Below are positions 25,287-34,011 of a stretch of DNA of 64,000 nucleotides, piece after piece (within the stretch, counting starts at the first letter, position 1; each line of letters starts with the position of its first letter). The notes under the pieces were generated by a model. The model was not told where the DNA came from, searched no databases, and saw only the letters and a program-made list of their open reading frames with translations. The stretch is from Thalassobellus sediminis. GTDB lineage: Bacteria; Bacteroidota; Bacteroidia; Flavobacteriales; Flavobacteriaceae. The stretch is from the NCBI RefSeq assembly GCF_044386045.1, contig NZ_JBISCD010000039.1, positions 124,001 to 188,000 on the forward strand. The letters run 5' to 3'. The translations under genes and the position numbers were made by a program.

Positions 25287-26411
25287 ATGAACAATGGAAA
25301 ACATAATTTCTCTGTTTTAGTACCAAAAGGACACACAAATTTATTAGCTTTTATTGTTAATTGTTTGTCTCAGATTAAAAATGTTGAAATATATGTAATT
25401 TCAAATAACAAAAAAGAAGATGTAAGATGGTCTAGTAAAATTAAAAATTTTTCTTTTTACCCAAACACCCTCGATGACAAAGAGTGGGTTGAAAATTTAA
25501 ATAATGAACTTGAAAAATTTAAAATTGATCTAATACTTCCGATAGATGAATACGGGATATCTACTTTGATAAAACACCGTAATTTATTGAATCAAAGTGA
25601 TAAGCTAGTTTTATTACCCGAATTAGATACTTTTCATTTGGCAAATAATAAAGGTCTTTTATCAAAACATTTAGATTTATTTAAAATACCAGCACCAATA
25701 AGTGTGATGTATAATGAAAATGAAATTTGCCACCAATCTACTATCGAATTTCCTATATTAATGAAACCTTTAGAAGGTTTTGGAGGAGGTAATGGCATTA
25801 GCTTATTTCATGATGAAGCCTCTATGAAAAGTTTTTTTTCATTTAATAAAATCGATTACCCTTATTTAATTCAAAATTATATAAACGGCTATGATATAGA
25901 CTGTAGTGTATTGTGTCATTGTGGTAAGATTTTAGTATATACAATACAAAAAGGAACTTTAGCAGGAAACAGTGAGTTTGCGCCAAATATTGGATTAGAT
26001 TTTTTATATGAGGAAGTGTTGTATAATGTTGTCGAAAAATTAATAAAGTCTCTTAATTGGTCTGGTGTAGCACACATAGATATGCGTTATGATGAAGGTG
26101 ATGGTAAGTTTAAAGTTATTGAAATAAATCCAAGATATTGGGAAACAACAGAGGCTTCAGAAATTGCAGGTATTAATTTCCCATATTTGCATTGTTTAGC
26201 AAGTTTAAATCAAAGTTTTGAAATACCAAATTATAAACATGTAAAGTATTTGAATTTAATAGGTTTGAGTAAAACAATAAGAGCTAATTTACTGTTTCTA
26301 TTCAGATTTAAATTTATTTTTAATAATACACCAATAAAATTTTATTTAAAAGACCCATTTCCTTTTCTTTATATTATGTTTTATAAATTTAAGAGTCTAT
26401 TTAGAGGTTAA
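25287..26411 (+). CDS. ATP-grasp domain protein, first of a tandem pair
   Basis: This 374-residue protein has a Rossmann-like N-terminal domain (about 1-110) and an ATP-grasp fold. The glycine-rich loop is KPLEGFGGGNGIS and the metal-binding end is VIEINPRYWETTEASEIAG. ATP-grasp enzymes join a carboxylate, through an acyl phosphate, to an amine or thiol; this type is CarB- or carnosine-synthase-like. The C-terminal 50 residues are hydrophobic and basic, which might touch the membrane. A clear paralog follows 48 bases downstream. The substrate is unknown, and no lanthipeptide or peptide precursor is visible nearby. Confidence 0.82.
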   Translation: MNNGKHNFSVLVPKGHTNLLAFIVNCLSQIKNVEIYVISNNKKEDVRWSSKIKNFSFYPNTLDDKEWVENLNNELEKFKIDLILPIDEYGISTLIKHRNLLNQSDKLVLLPELDTFHLANNKGLLSKHLDLFKIPAPISVMYNENEICHQSTIEFPILMKPLEGFGGGNGISLFHDEASMKSFFSFNKIDYPYLIQNYINGYDIDCSVLCHCGKILVYTIQKGTLAGNSEFAPNIGLDFLYEEVLYNVVEKLIKSLNWSGVAHIDMRYDEGDGKFKVIEINPRYWETTEASEIAGINFPYLHCLASLNQSFEIPNYKHVKYLNLIGLSKTIRANLLFLFRFKFIFNNTPIKFYLKDPFPFLYIMFYKFKSLFRG

Positions 26412-26459
26412 TTAGTATTTTATTAGTTTCCGTATAAAGCATGTATTTAAATTATTTAA

Positions 26460-27587
26460 ATGAAAAATGTATCAAGTAAATTATCCGTTTTAATACCCGA
26501 AACAGATTCTAATTTTTTACCCTTTTTAGTTAATTGTTTGTTTGAAGTAAAGGGAATTAATATATATATTATTTCAAATAAAAAGGATTCAGAAATTAGT
26601 CGTTCTAAAAAAATTAAAAATTACTGTTATTATTCAAAAGCTCTAGATGAAATAGAATTTGTGACAAATATTAATAATGAACTTAAAAAGTTCGAAATTG
26701 ACGTTATAATGCCTATTTGTGAGTTTGGTATTGAAACATTGATTAAGAAGAAAGATGAAATATTATATAAAGATAAGTTGGTTTTTTTACCATCGTTAGA
26801 AGCTTTTTATAAAGCAAATGATAAAGGGGTGTTAGCAGAGCACTTAATAAAGAACCATTTACCAACTCCAAAAAGTTTTTTGATTAAATCGGGAGGTGAT
26901 TTTCTGAACTATTCAGATGTTAAATTCCCTGTGTTAGCTAAACCAACATTAGGATCAGGTGGAGGTGATGGAATAAAAAAGTTTTTTAGCAATGAAGAAC
27001 TTGAATCTTTTTTTGTTGGAAAAAAATTTAAATACGATCATTTAGTAGAAGAATATATTGATGGATTTGATTTAGGATGTAATGTTTTATGTAAGAATGG
27101 TAAATTACTTGCTTATACCATGCAAAAAGGAACATTATGGTCTGACAGACCATTTTCTCCACAAATAGGATTAGAGTTTTTTTATAATCAAGAATTATAT
27201 AATATTATTGAAAAACTTATGATGTCTCTTGCATGGAATGGCGTTGCAAATATTGATATACGATTTGATAATGATACTAAGCAGTTTTTAGTATTAGAAA
27301 TTAACCCAAGATTTTGGCAAACAACTGAAGCTTCTGAAATTGCTGGGGTGAATTTTCCATATTTATATTGTCTTTCAACTATGAATGTAGATTTTGAAGT
27401 GCCAAATTATAAGCACACTAAGTTTTTAACTTTGATAGGAATAAAACCAACAATCAAAAGAAATTTTTTATTTATTTTAAATTTTAAATTTTTATTAAAT
27501 AATACCCCTTTGAAATATTATAAGAAAGATCCTTTGCCAATACTTTCTATTATTTATTCTAAGTTTAAAAGTATATTAAATATTTAG
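26460..27587 (+). CDS. ATP-grasp domain protein, second of a tandem pair
   Basis: This 375-residue protein matches its upstream neighbour from end to end, with the same order of motifs: KPTLGSGGGDGIKKF for the ATP loop and LEINPRFWQTTEASEIAG for the metal site. Both share the C-terminal part beginning PNYKHTKFLTLIG. The N-terminal halves have diverged more, which suggests different acceptor substrates. The pair probably arose by tandem duplication and may act in sequence on one product. The base composition here is very AT-rich. Confidence 0.82.
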   Translation: MKNVSSKLSVLIPETDSNFLPFLVNCLFEVKGINIYIISNKKDSEISRSKKIKNYCYYSKALDEIEFVTNINNELKKFEIDVIMPICEFGIETLIKKKDEILYKDKLVFLPSLEAFYKANDKGVLAEHLIKNHLPTPKSFLIKSGGDFLNYSDVKFPVLAKPTLGSGGGDGIKKFFSNEELESFFVGKKFKYDHLVEEYIDGFDLGCNVLCKNGKLLAYTMQKGTLWSDRPFSPQIGLEFFYNQELYNIIEKLMMSLAWNGVANIDIRFDNDTKQFLVLEINPRFWQTTEASEIAGVNFPYLYCLSTMNVDFEVPNYKHTKFLTLIGIKPTIKRNFLFILNFKFLLNNTPLKYYKKDPLPILSIIYSKFKSILNI

Positions 27588-27767
27588 TTTGTTATTAAAA
27601 TATTAGAAATTTTAGATAATTAGTTCTAGAATATGGCAGTATTAAATTTATTATTCCCGTATATTAAAATCTTTAAAAAAATATAGTGTAAGAAAATCAA
27701 CTGCCAGAAATAAAAAAATATAAATACTATTTAAAATAATTTTATAAAACATTTAATAAACAAGTAA

Positions 27768-28784
27768 ATGATTATTGACCTAAGAAGCGATACAGTAACA
27801 AAACCAACAAAAGAAATGGTGGGTGCGATGATGCAAGCCAATGTTGGAGACGATGTGTTTAGAGAAGACCCAACGGTTAATAAGTTAGAAGCTAGAGTTG
27901 CAGAAATGTTTGGAAAAGATCAAGCGTTGTTTTTTCCAAGTGGAACTATGGCAAATCAAACTGCTTTAAAGCTTCATACAAATCCAGGGGATCAGGTTAT
28001 TTGCGATAAATATGCTCATATTTATAATTACGAATCTGGTGGAGCCTCTTTTAATAGTGGTGTTTCTTGTAAATTAATTGAAGGCAATAAAGGCATGTTT
28101 ACAGCAAAACATGTTAAAGAAGCTATAAACCCGGATGTTTATTATTATAGTAAAACAAGTCTAGTAGAAATTGAAAACACAACTAATAAAGGTGGTGGTG
28201 CTTGTTGGGATTTTAATGAAATAAAAAAGACTAAAAAAGTTTGTGATGAAAACAATTTAGGATTTCATTTAGATGGCGCTCGTTTATGGAATGCTTTAGT
28301 TGAAAAAAATGAAACAACAGAACAATATGGTACAGTTTTCGACACGATTTCAGTATGTTTAAGTAAAGGGTTAGGTTGTCCAATAGGTTCTGTTTTAGTG
28401 GGTAATTCTGAAATTATGCAAAATGCCATCAGAATCCGAAAAATATTTGGTGGCAATATGAGGCAAGTAGGGTATTTAGCTGCTGCCGGACTTTATGCTT
28501 TAGATAATAATATTGAAAGATTAAAAGAAGACCATCAAAGGGCCAAAGAAATAGGCGAGGAATTAAGTAAATTAACAATGGTGAAAACCGTTGAATCTAT
28601 TGAAACAAATATTGTGATTTTTGAATTGAATGATGATATTGAAGAAAAATATTTTATTCAAAAACTAGCCGATAAAAACATTCATATTATAGGTGTGGGA
28701 GGCGGTAAATTGCGCATGGTAACACATTTAGATTACACAAATGTGATGCATAATCAATTATTAAAAACGCTTCAATATTTATAA
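27768..28784 (+). CDS. ltaE: low-specificity threonine aldolase (PLP-dependent)
   Basis: The 338-residue protein begins with MIIDLRSDTVTKPT and continues with GDDVFREDPTVNKLE, both diagnostic of threonine aldolases. The PLP lysine lies in SVCLSKGLGCPIGS, and the aspartate that binds the pyridine nitrogen is in FHLDGARLWNA. The enzyme cleaves L-threonine or L-allo-threonine to glycine and acetaldehyde. It is cytoplasmic. It follows the ATP-grasp pair by 180 bases of AT-rich DNA and converges on ybaB with only 12 bases between stops. Confidence 0.92.
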   Translation: MIIDLRSDTVTKPTKEMVGAMMQANVGDDVFREDPTVNKLEARVAEMFGKDQALFFPSGTMANQTALKLHTNPGDQVICDKYAHIYNYESGGASFNSGVSCKLIEGNKGMFTAKHVKEAINPDVYYYSKTSLVEIENTTNKGGGACWDFNEIKKTKKVCDENNLGFHLDGARLWNALVEKNETTEQYGTVFDTISVCLSKGLGCPIGSVLVGNSEIMQNAIRIRKIFGGNMRQVGYLAAAGLYALDNNIERLKEDHQRAKEIGEELSKLTMVKTVESIETNIVIFELNDDIEEKYFIQKLADKNIHIIGVGGGKLRMVTHLDYTNVMHNQLLKTLQYL

Positions 28785-28796
28785 CCTTAAATAATT

Positions 28797-29120
28797 TTAC
28801 TTAAATAAATCCATTCCAGGAATATTTGGCATACCATCTTTAGCAGCTGCAGCAAGTTCTGCTTCATTTATTTTGGTTGCTTTTTCAATGGCTTTATTAA
28901 TTGTTAAAATAAGATAATCTTCAAGTTGTTCTTTATCTTCTAGTAATTCATCATCAATATCAATAGATTTAATAGTTCTATTGGCTGTAAGTGTAATCTT
29001 AAGTTTATTGTCATTACTAGCTTCATCAATTAAAACACTATTTAATCGTTTTTTAGTGTCTTCAACTTTCTTTTGGGCTTCTTTTAGTTTGCCCATCATA
29101 CCCATCATATCTCCAAACAT
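28797..29120 (-). CDS. YbaB/EbfC family nucleoid-associated protein
   Basis: This 107-residue protein starts MFGDMMGMMGKLKEAQKKVE and has the central beta strands ITLTANRTIKSIDIDDELL followed by helical LILTINKAIEKAT. Length and pattern match the YbaB/EbfC family, dimeric proteins shaped like tweezers that bind DNA. In many bacteria ybaB sits beside dnaX or recR, but not here. A TAAATTTG box on the minus strand at 29154-29147 could be its -7 promoter element. Confidence 0.92.
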   Translation of the reverse strand: MFGDMMGMMGKLKEAQKKVEDTKKRLNSVLIDEASNDNKLKITLTANRTIKSIDIDDELLEDKEQLEDYLILTINKAIEKATKINEAELAAAAKDGMPNIPGMDLFK

Positions 29121-29172
29121 ATCTTTTAGATTTTAATTAATATGTGCAAATTTATTGTAAATAATATGAAAA

Positions 29173-29241
29173 ATGAAAAACCTTACCATTGTTTTGTCGT
29201 TAAGTTCTATTTTTGCCGTTTCCTGTAAAAAAAGAAAGTAA
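29173..29241 (+). other. lipoprotein signal peptide frame, one base out of frame with the S9 peptidase
   Basis: ATG 29173 opens a 22-codon frame, MKNLTIVLSLSSIFAVSCKK plus RK and stop. It has a basic N-terminus, a hydrophobic core and a lipobox-like A-V-S-C. Removing one A from the seven-A run that starts five bases before 29233 would join it to the peptidase frame as SCKKESKMNS. This looks like the true N-terminus of the next gene, separated by a single-base frameshift. Confidence 0.6.
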
Positions 29242-29242
29242 A

Positions 29243-31312
29243 ATGAATAGTGATATAACTACTATAAAAACTCCTGTAGCTAAAAAAATAGCTAAAAAAT
29301 TAGAAAAACATAATGATATAAGGGTTGATAATTATTATTGGTTGAATGATAGAGAGAATCCTGAAGTTATTGAGTATTTAAATGCCGAAAACAATTACAC
29401 CAAAGATGTAATGAAGCATACGGAGTCTTTTCAAAAGGATTTGTTTGAAGAGATGAAAGGTAGGATTAAGGAAGATGATAGTTCAGTTCCTTATAAATTA
29501 AACGGTTATTGGTATTTAACGCGTTATGAAAAAGGAAAAGATTATCCCGTTTATATTCGTAAGGAAGAAACATTAGATGCTCCTGAAGAAATTCTATTCG
29601 ATTGTAACGCCATGGCTAAAGATCATGCTTATTTCAATTTAGGTGGTATTTCTATTAGTCCAGATAATAAATTAGCAGCATTTTCTATAGATGTTGTTAG
29701 TAGAAGGCAATATACGCTTCAAGTAAAAAACTTAATTACAGGTGAGATTTATGAAGATAAAGTTTTAAACACAACAGGTAGTGCTACTTGGGCAAACGAT
29801 AATAAAACATTGTTTTATGCAATGAAAGATGAAGTAACCTTACGTTCTCATAAAATTTTTAAGCATAAGTTACATGCTTCTTCTAAAGAAGATATTGAAG
29901 TTTATTATGAATCAGATGAAACCTTTAACACCTTTGTTTATAAAACAAAATCTAAGAAATATATAGTTATTGGGTCATCAAGTACATTGTCTTCTGAATA
30001 TCAAATTTTAAATGCTGATACGCCTGATGATAAATTTAAGCTGTTTCAGGAAAGAACAAAAGATTTAGAATATAATATAGCTCATTATAACGATAGCTTT
30101 TATATTATTACTAATAAAGATGGTGCTACTAATTTTAAGTTACTAAAAACAAAAGAGGAGACAACAGAAAAAGCCAATTGGCAAGAAGTTCTTCCGCATA
30201 GAAAAGACGTTTTATTAGAAGATATTGAGATTTTTAAAGACTATTTAGTTGTTAATGAACGTGAAAACGGACTTAATAAATTGCGCATTATAAGTTGGAA
30301 TGGTAACGAAGATTACTATTTACCTTTTAATTCTGAAACCTATACAGCGTACTTAGGTAATAATCCAGATTTTAATAGTGAAGTTTTACGTTACGGATTT
30401 AACTCGTTAACATCACCAAGTTCTGTTATAGATTATAATTTCAAGACAAAAGCACGAGAAATAAAGAAAGAACAAGAAGTATTAGGTGGTACGTTTAATA
30501 AAGAAAATTACGAATCTAAACGTGTTTGGGCAACAGCTAGAGACGGTGTAAAAGTGCCAATATCTTTGGTTTATAAAAAAGGGATTAAGTTAGATGGTAC
30601 AAATCCATTGTTACAATATGCTTATGGTTCTTATGGTTCTACTATAGATCCATCTTTTTCAACAGTACGTTTAAGCTTGTTAGATCGAGGTTTTATATAT
30701 GCTATTACTCATATTAGAGGCGGAGAATATTTAGGTAGAGATTGGTATGAAAACGGAAAACTATTAACAAAAACAAACACGTTTACCGATTTTATAGATT
30801 GCTCAAAATTTTTAATAGATCAAAATTATACATCAAATAAACATTTATATGCTTACGGAGGATCGGCAGGCGGTTTACTTATGGGAGCAATTGTTAATAT
30901 GAACGCTGAATTATATCATGGAATTTTAGCAGCGGTTCCTTTTGTCGATGTGGTTACAACCATGCTTGATGATGCCATTCCGTTAACAACAGGCGAGTAT
31001 GATGAGTGGGGAAATCCTAACGAAATAACATATTATAATTATATGAAATCATATTCTCCATATGATAATGTTGAAGCTAAATTATACCCAAATATGCTTG
31101 TAACAACAGGTTTACATGATTCTCAAGTACAATATTGGGAGCCAGCAAAGTGGGTTGCGAAGCTTAGAGAGCTAAAAACAGATACAAATAAATTACTCCT
31201 TCATATTGATATGGATTCTGGTCATGGCGGGGCTTCAGGGCGTTTCGAAAGCCTTAAGGAAGTAGCCTTAGAATATGCTTTTTTGTTAGATTTAGAAGGA
31301 ATTCATGGGTAA
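29243..31312 (+). CDS. S9 family peptidase, oligopeptidase B type
   Basis: From ATG 29243 this is a 689-residue prolyl-oligopeptidase fold: a seven-bladed propeller (about 70-400) and a C-terminal hydrolase domain. The catalytic serine S541 is in YAYGGSAGGLL, the histidine is in DSGHGGASGR, and ITHIRGGEYLGRDWYENGK is typical of the oligopeptidase B branch, which cuts after basic residues in short peptides. A TTG at 29213 gives a longer open frame. The region just upstream encodes a lipoprotein signal in another frame, so the protein may belong at the outer membrane or periplasm if that frame is joined. Confidence 0.9.
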   Translation: MNSDITTIKTPVAKKIAKKLEKHNDIRVDNYYWLNDRENPEVIEYLNAENNYTKDVMKHTESFQKDLFEEMKGRIKEDDSSVPYKLNGYWYLTRYEKGKDYPVYIRKEETLDAPEEILFDCNAMAKDHAYFNLGGISISPDNKLAAFSIDVVSRRQYTLQVKNLITGEIYEDKVLNTTGSATWANDNKTLFYAMKDEVTLRSHKIFKHKLHASSKEDIEVYYESDETFNTFVYKTKSKKYIVIGSSSTLSSEYQILNADTPDDKFKLFQERTKDLEYNIAHYNDSFYIITNKDGATNFKLLKTKEETTEKANWQEVLPHRKDVLLEDIEIFKDYLVVNERENGLNKLRIISWNGNEDYYLPFNSETYTAYLGNNPDFNSEVLRYGFNSLTSPSSVIDYNFKTKAREIKKEQEVLGGTFNKENYESKRVWATARDGVKVPISLVYKKGIKLDGTNPLLQYAYGSYGSTIDPSFSTVRLSLLDRGFIYAITHIRGGEYLGRDWYENGKLLTKTNTFTDFIDCSKFLIDQNYTSNKHLYAYGGSAGGLLMGAIVNMNAELYHGILAAVPFVDVVTTMLDDAIPLTTGEYDEWGNPNEITYYNYMKSYSPYDNVEAKLYPNMLVTTGLHDSQVQYWEPAKWVAKLRELKTDTNKLLLHIDMDSGHGGASGRFESLKEVALEYAFLLDLEGIHG

Positions 31313-31394
31313 TAAAAAAAAAAGTTTTATTTTTGTCAGGTTTTAGGTTACAAATAATTTTATTAATATTACTGTAGCTAACAAAAAGCATTTT

Positions 31395-32432
31395 ATGGAA
31401 GGAAATCCAAAAGTAGTCAATAGTGTGTTAGATCTTATAGGTAATACACCCCTTATAAAATTAAATAATATAACTAAGAACTTAAAAGGTAATTACTTTA
31501 GTAAAGTAGAAGCTTTTAATCCTGGGCATTCTTGTAAAGACAGAATAGCTCTTTATATTATTGAACAAGCAGAAGAACAAGGGATTTTAAAACCTGGAGA
31601 TACAATTATTGAAACAACCTCTGGTAATACTGGTTTTAGTTTAGCTATGGTAAGTATTATTAAAGGGTATAACTGTGTTTTAGCTGTAAGTTCTAAATCG
31701 TCTCCTGATAAAATTGATATGCTTAAAACAATGGGCGCAAAAGTTTATGTGTGTCCTGCTCATGTTAGTGCAGATGATCCTAGATCATACTATGAAGTTG
31801 CTAAAAGATTACATAGCGAAATGAAAGGATCGATATACATCAATCAATACTTTAATCAATTAAATGTTGATGCGTATTACAGATCTACAGGTCCGGAAAT
31901 ATGGAAACAAACAGAAGGTAAAATAACGCACCTTGTAGCATGTAGTGGTACTGGAGGAACTATTTCAGGGATAGCTAAATATTTAAAAGAGCAAAATCCA
32001 AATATTAAGGTTATAGGAGTAGACGCTTATGGTTCGGTACTTAAAAAATACCATGAAACAAGAGAGTTTGATAAAAAAGAAATTTACCCATATAGAATTG
32101 AAGGTTTAGGAAAAAACTTAATTCCTACAGCAACTAATTTCGATGTTATTGATGAGTTTATTAAGGTAACTGATGAAGAAAGTGCTCATACAGCAAGAGA
32201 ATTAGCTAGAACAGAAGGTCTTTTTATGGGATATACATCTGGTGCAGCAATGCAAGCTATAAAACAATTAAATGAGCAAGGAGAGTTTGGTGAGGATGAT
32301 AATATTGTTGTTATATTCCCAGATCACGGTTCTCGTTACATGAGTAAGGTTTATAGTGATAAATGGATGACAGAGCAAGGCTTTTTTGATAGTAAAAATG
32401 AAGTGTCAGAAAGTATACAATACGTAAAATAA
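31395..32432 (+). CDS. PLP-dependent cysteine-synthase-family enzyme, possible cysteate synthase
   Basis: This 345-residue fold-type II enzyme has the PLP lysine K48 in NPGHSCKDRIA, the substrate loop TTSGNTGFSLA, and the phosphate-binding SGTGGTISG. These mark the cysteine synthase / cystathionine beta-synthase family; there are no C-terminal CBS domains. It lies directly upstream of a serine-palmitoyltransferase-like gene, an arrangement that would fit sulfonolipid synthesis, in which a related enzyme makes cysteate from a serine derivative and sulfite. The family call is firm; the cysteate role is inference. Confidence 0.85.
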   Translation: MEGNPKVVNSVLDLIGNTPLIKLNNITKNLKGNYFSKVEAFNPGHSCKDRIALYIIEQAEEQGILKPGDTIIETTSGNTGFSLAMVSIIKGYNCVLAVSSKSSPDKIDMLKTMGAKVYVCPAHVSADDPRSYYEVAKRLHSEMKGSIYINQYFNQLNVDAYYRSTGPEIWKQTEGKITHLVACSGTGGTISGIAKYLKEQNPNIKVIGVDAYGSVLKKYHETREFDKKEIYPYRIEGLGKNLIPTATNFDVIDEFIKVTDEESAHTARELARTEGLFMGYTSGAAMQAIKQLNEQGEFGEDDNIVVIFPDHGSRYMSKVYSDKWMTEQGFFDSKNEVSESIQYVK

Positions 32433-32462
32433 TACCTGTAAGTACTAGGTTTTCAATATGAT

Positions 32463-32500
32463 AAAAAAAGAGGTGATGTTAAAATATTATCTCTTTTTTT
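32463..32500 (+). terminator. probable rho-independent terminator
   Basis: AAAAAAAGAGGTGAT pairs, with a bulge or two, with ATTATCTCTTTTTTT around a GTTAAAAT loop. It is 31 bases after the stop of the cysteine-synthase-family gene, so the next gene likely has its own promoter. Confidence 0.65.
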
Positions 32501-32695
32501 AATTTATCAATAATTGAAGGCTAAAAATTATGTACAAACAATATAAATATTTAATTTTGCAAGAACTAACCAAGGACAAAAAGCTTTCATTAAACATGCT
32601 TAAACATTAAAAAAATGTTTTTGTTTTTCCTTAAAAAGCAATGACTCTTAGGTAGTTTATCTTAAATTTTAATAGCAATAAGATTATTATAATAC

Positions 32696-33955
32696 ATGAA
32701 GGATTTATTTGAAAAGATTTATAAAGATAAAGGGCCATTAGGAAAATGGGCGTCTCAAGCTGAAGGGTATTTTGTGTTTCCAAAGTTAGAAGGAGAAATT
32801 TCTAATAGAATGAAATTTCAAGGAAAAGATGTAATCACTTGGAGTATTAATGATTATTTAGGTTTAGCAAATCATCCTGAAGTACGTAAAGTTGATGCAG
32901 AGGCAGCAGCAGATTATGGATCTGCTTATCCTATGGGAGCAAGAATGATGTCTGGTCATACAGATTTACATGAAAAGCTTCAAGATGAATTAGCTTCTTT
33001 TGTGAGTAAAGAAGCTGCGTATCTTTTAAATTTTGGATACCAAGGTATGGTGTCAACTATTGATGCTTTGGTAGCTAAAGACGATATTATTGTGTATGAT
33101 GTTGATGCACATGCATGTATTATTGATGGAGTGCGTTTACATATGGGTAAACGTTTTACTTATAAGCACAATGATGTTCAAAGTTTAGAGAAAAACTTAG
33201 AAAGAGCTACTAAAATGGCAGAACAAACAGGAGGAGGTGTTTTAGTTATTTCTGAAGGTGTGTTTGGTATGCGTGGAGAGCAAGGACGTTTAAAAGAAAT
33301 CGTTGAGCTTAAGAAAAAGTTTAATTTCAGATTATTTGTTGACGATGCACATGGTTTCGGAACATTAGGAGCTACAGGAGCAGGAACAGGTGAAGAGCAA
33401 GGTGTTCAAGATGACATTGATGTGTATTTTGCAACATTTGCAAAATCTATGGCTGGTACAGGTGCTTTTATAGCTGCAGACCAAGAAATAATTGATTACT
33501 TAAAATATAATTTACGTTCTCAAATGTTTGCTAAATCATTGCAAATGCAATTAGTTGTTGGTGCTTTAAAGCGTTTAGATATGCTTCGAACAATGCCAGA
33601 GCTTAAAAATAAACTTTGGGAAAATGTTAATGCATTACAATCTGGTTTAAAAGAGCGTGGTTTTGATATTGGAACAACTCAAAGTTGTGTAACTCCTGTA
33701 TACTTAAAAGGAAGTATTCCTGAAGCTATGGCCTTAGTTAGAGACTTACGTGAAAACTACGGAATATTCTGTTCTATAGTAGTTTATCCTGTAATACCTA
33801 AAGGGTTAATTTTACTAAGATTAATTCCTACCGCAACACATACATTAGAAGATGTAGCTGAAACTTTAGCAGCTTTTGAAGCTATTAGAGATAGATTAGA
33901 AAATGGAACTTATAAGCGTTTGTCTGCAGCTGTAATGGCGGCAATGGGTGAGTAG
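32696..33955 (+). CDS. alpha-oxoamine synthase (serine palmitoyltransferase-like), possible cysteate acyltransferase
   Basis: This 419-residue PLP enzyme belongs to the family that includes AONS, KBL and serine palmitoyltransferase. It has WSINDYLGLANHPEV near the start, the cofactor aspartate in FVDDAHGFGTLGATG, and the PLP lysine K250 in TFAKSMAGTGAF. In Flavobacterium johnsoniae an enzyme of this type condenses cysteate with a fatty acyl thioester to make capnine, needed for gliding. The neighbouring cysteine-synthase-like gene would supply cysteate. Which amino acid this enzyme uses cannot be read from the sequence alone. Confidence 0.85.
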   Translation: MKDLFEKIYKDKGPLGKWASQAEGYFVFPKLEGEISNRMKFQGKDVITWSINDYLGLANHPEVRKVDAEAAADYGSAYPMGARMMSGHTDLHEKLQDELASFVSKEAAYLLNFGYQGMVSTIDALVAKDDIIVYDVDAHACIIDGVRLHMGKRFTYKHNDVQSLEKNLERATKMAEQTGGGVLVISEGVFGMRGEQGRLKEIVELKKKFNFRLFVDDAHGFGTLGATGAGTGEEQGVQDDIDVYFATFAKSMAGTGAFIAADQEIIDYLKYNLRSQMFAKSLQMQLVVGALKRLDMLRTMPELKNKLWENVNALQSGLKERGFDIGTTQSCVTPVYLKGSIPEAMALVRDLRENYGIFCSIVVYPVIPKGLILLRLIPTATHTLEDVAETLAAFEAIRDRLENGTYKRLSAAVMAAMGE

Positions 33956-33978
33956 TTATATGTTATTTTATAAAAACT

Positions 33979-34010
33979 AAAAATCCGATTCTTTATAGAA
34001 TCGGATTTTT
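33979..34010. terminator. bidirectional terminator
   Basis: A perfect 14-base stem (AAAAATCCGATTCT with AGAATCGGATTTTT) and four-base loop lie between convergent genes. Its right edge is one base from the stop codon of the minus-strand gene. Confidence 0.9.
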
Positions 34011-34011
34011 T

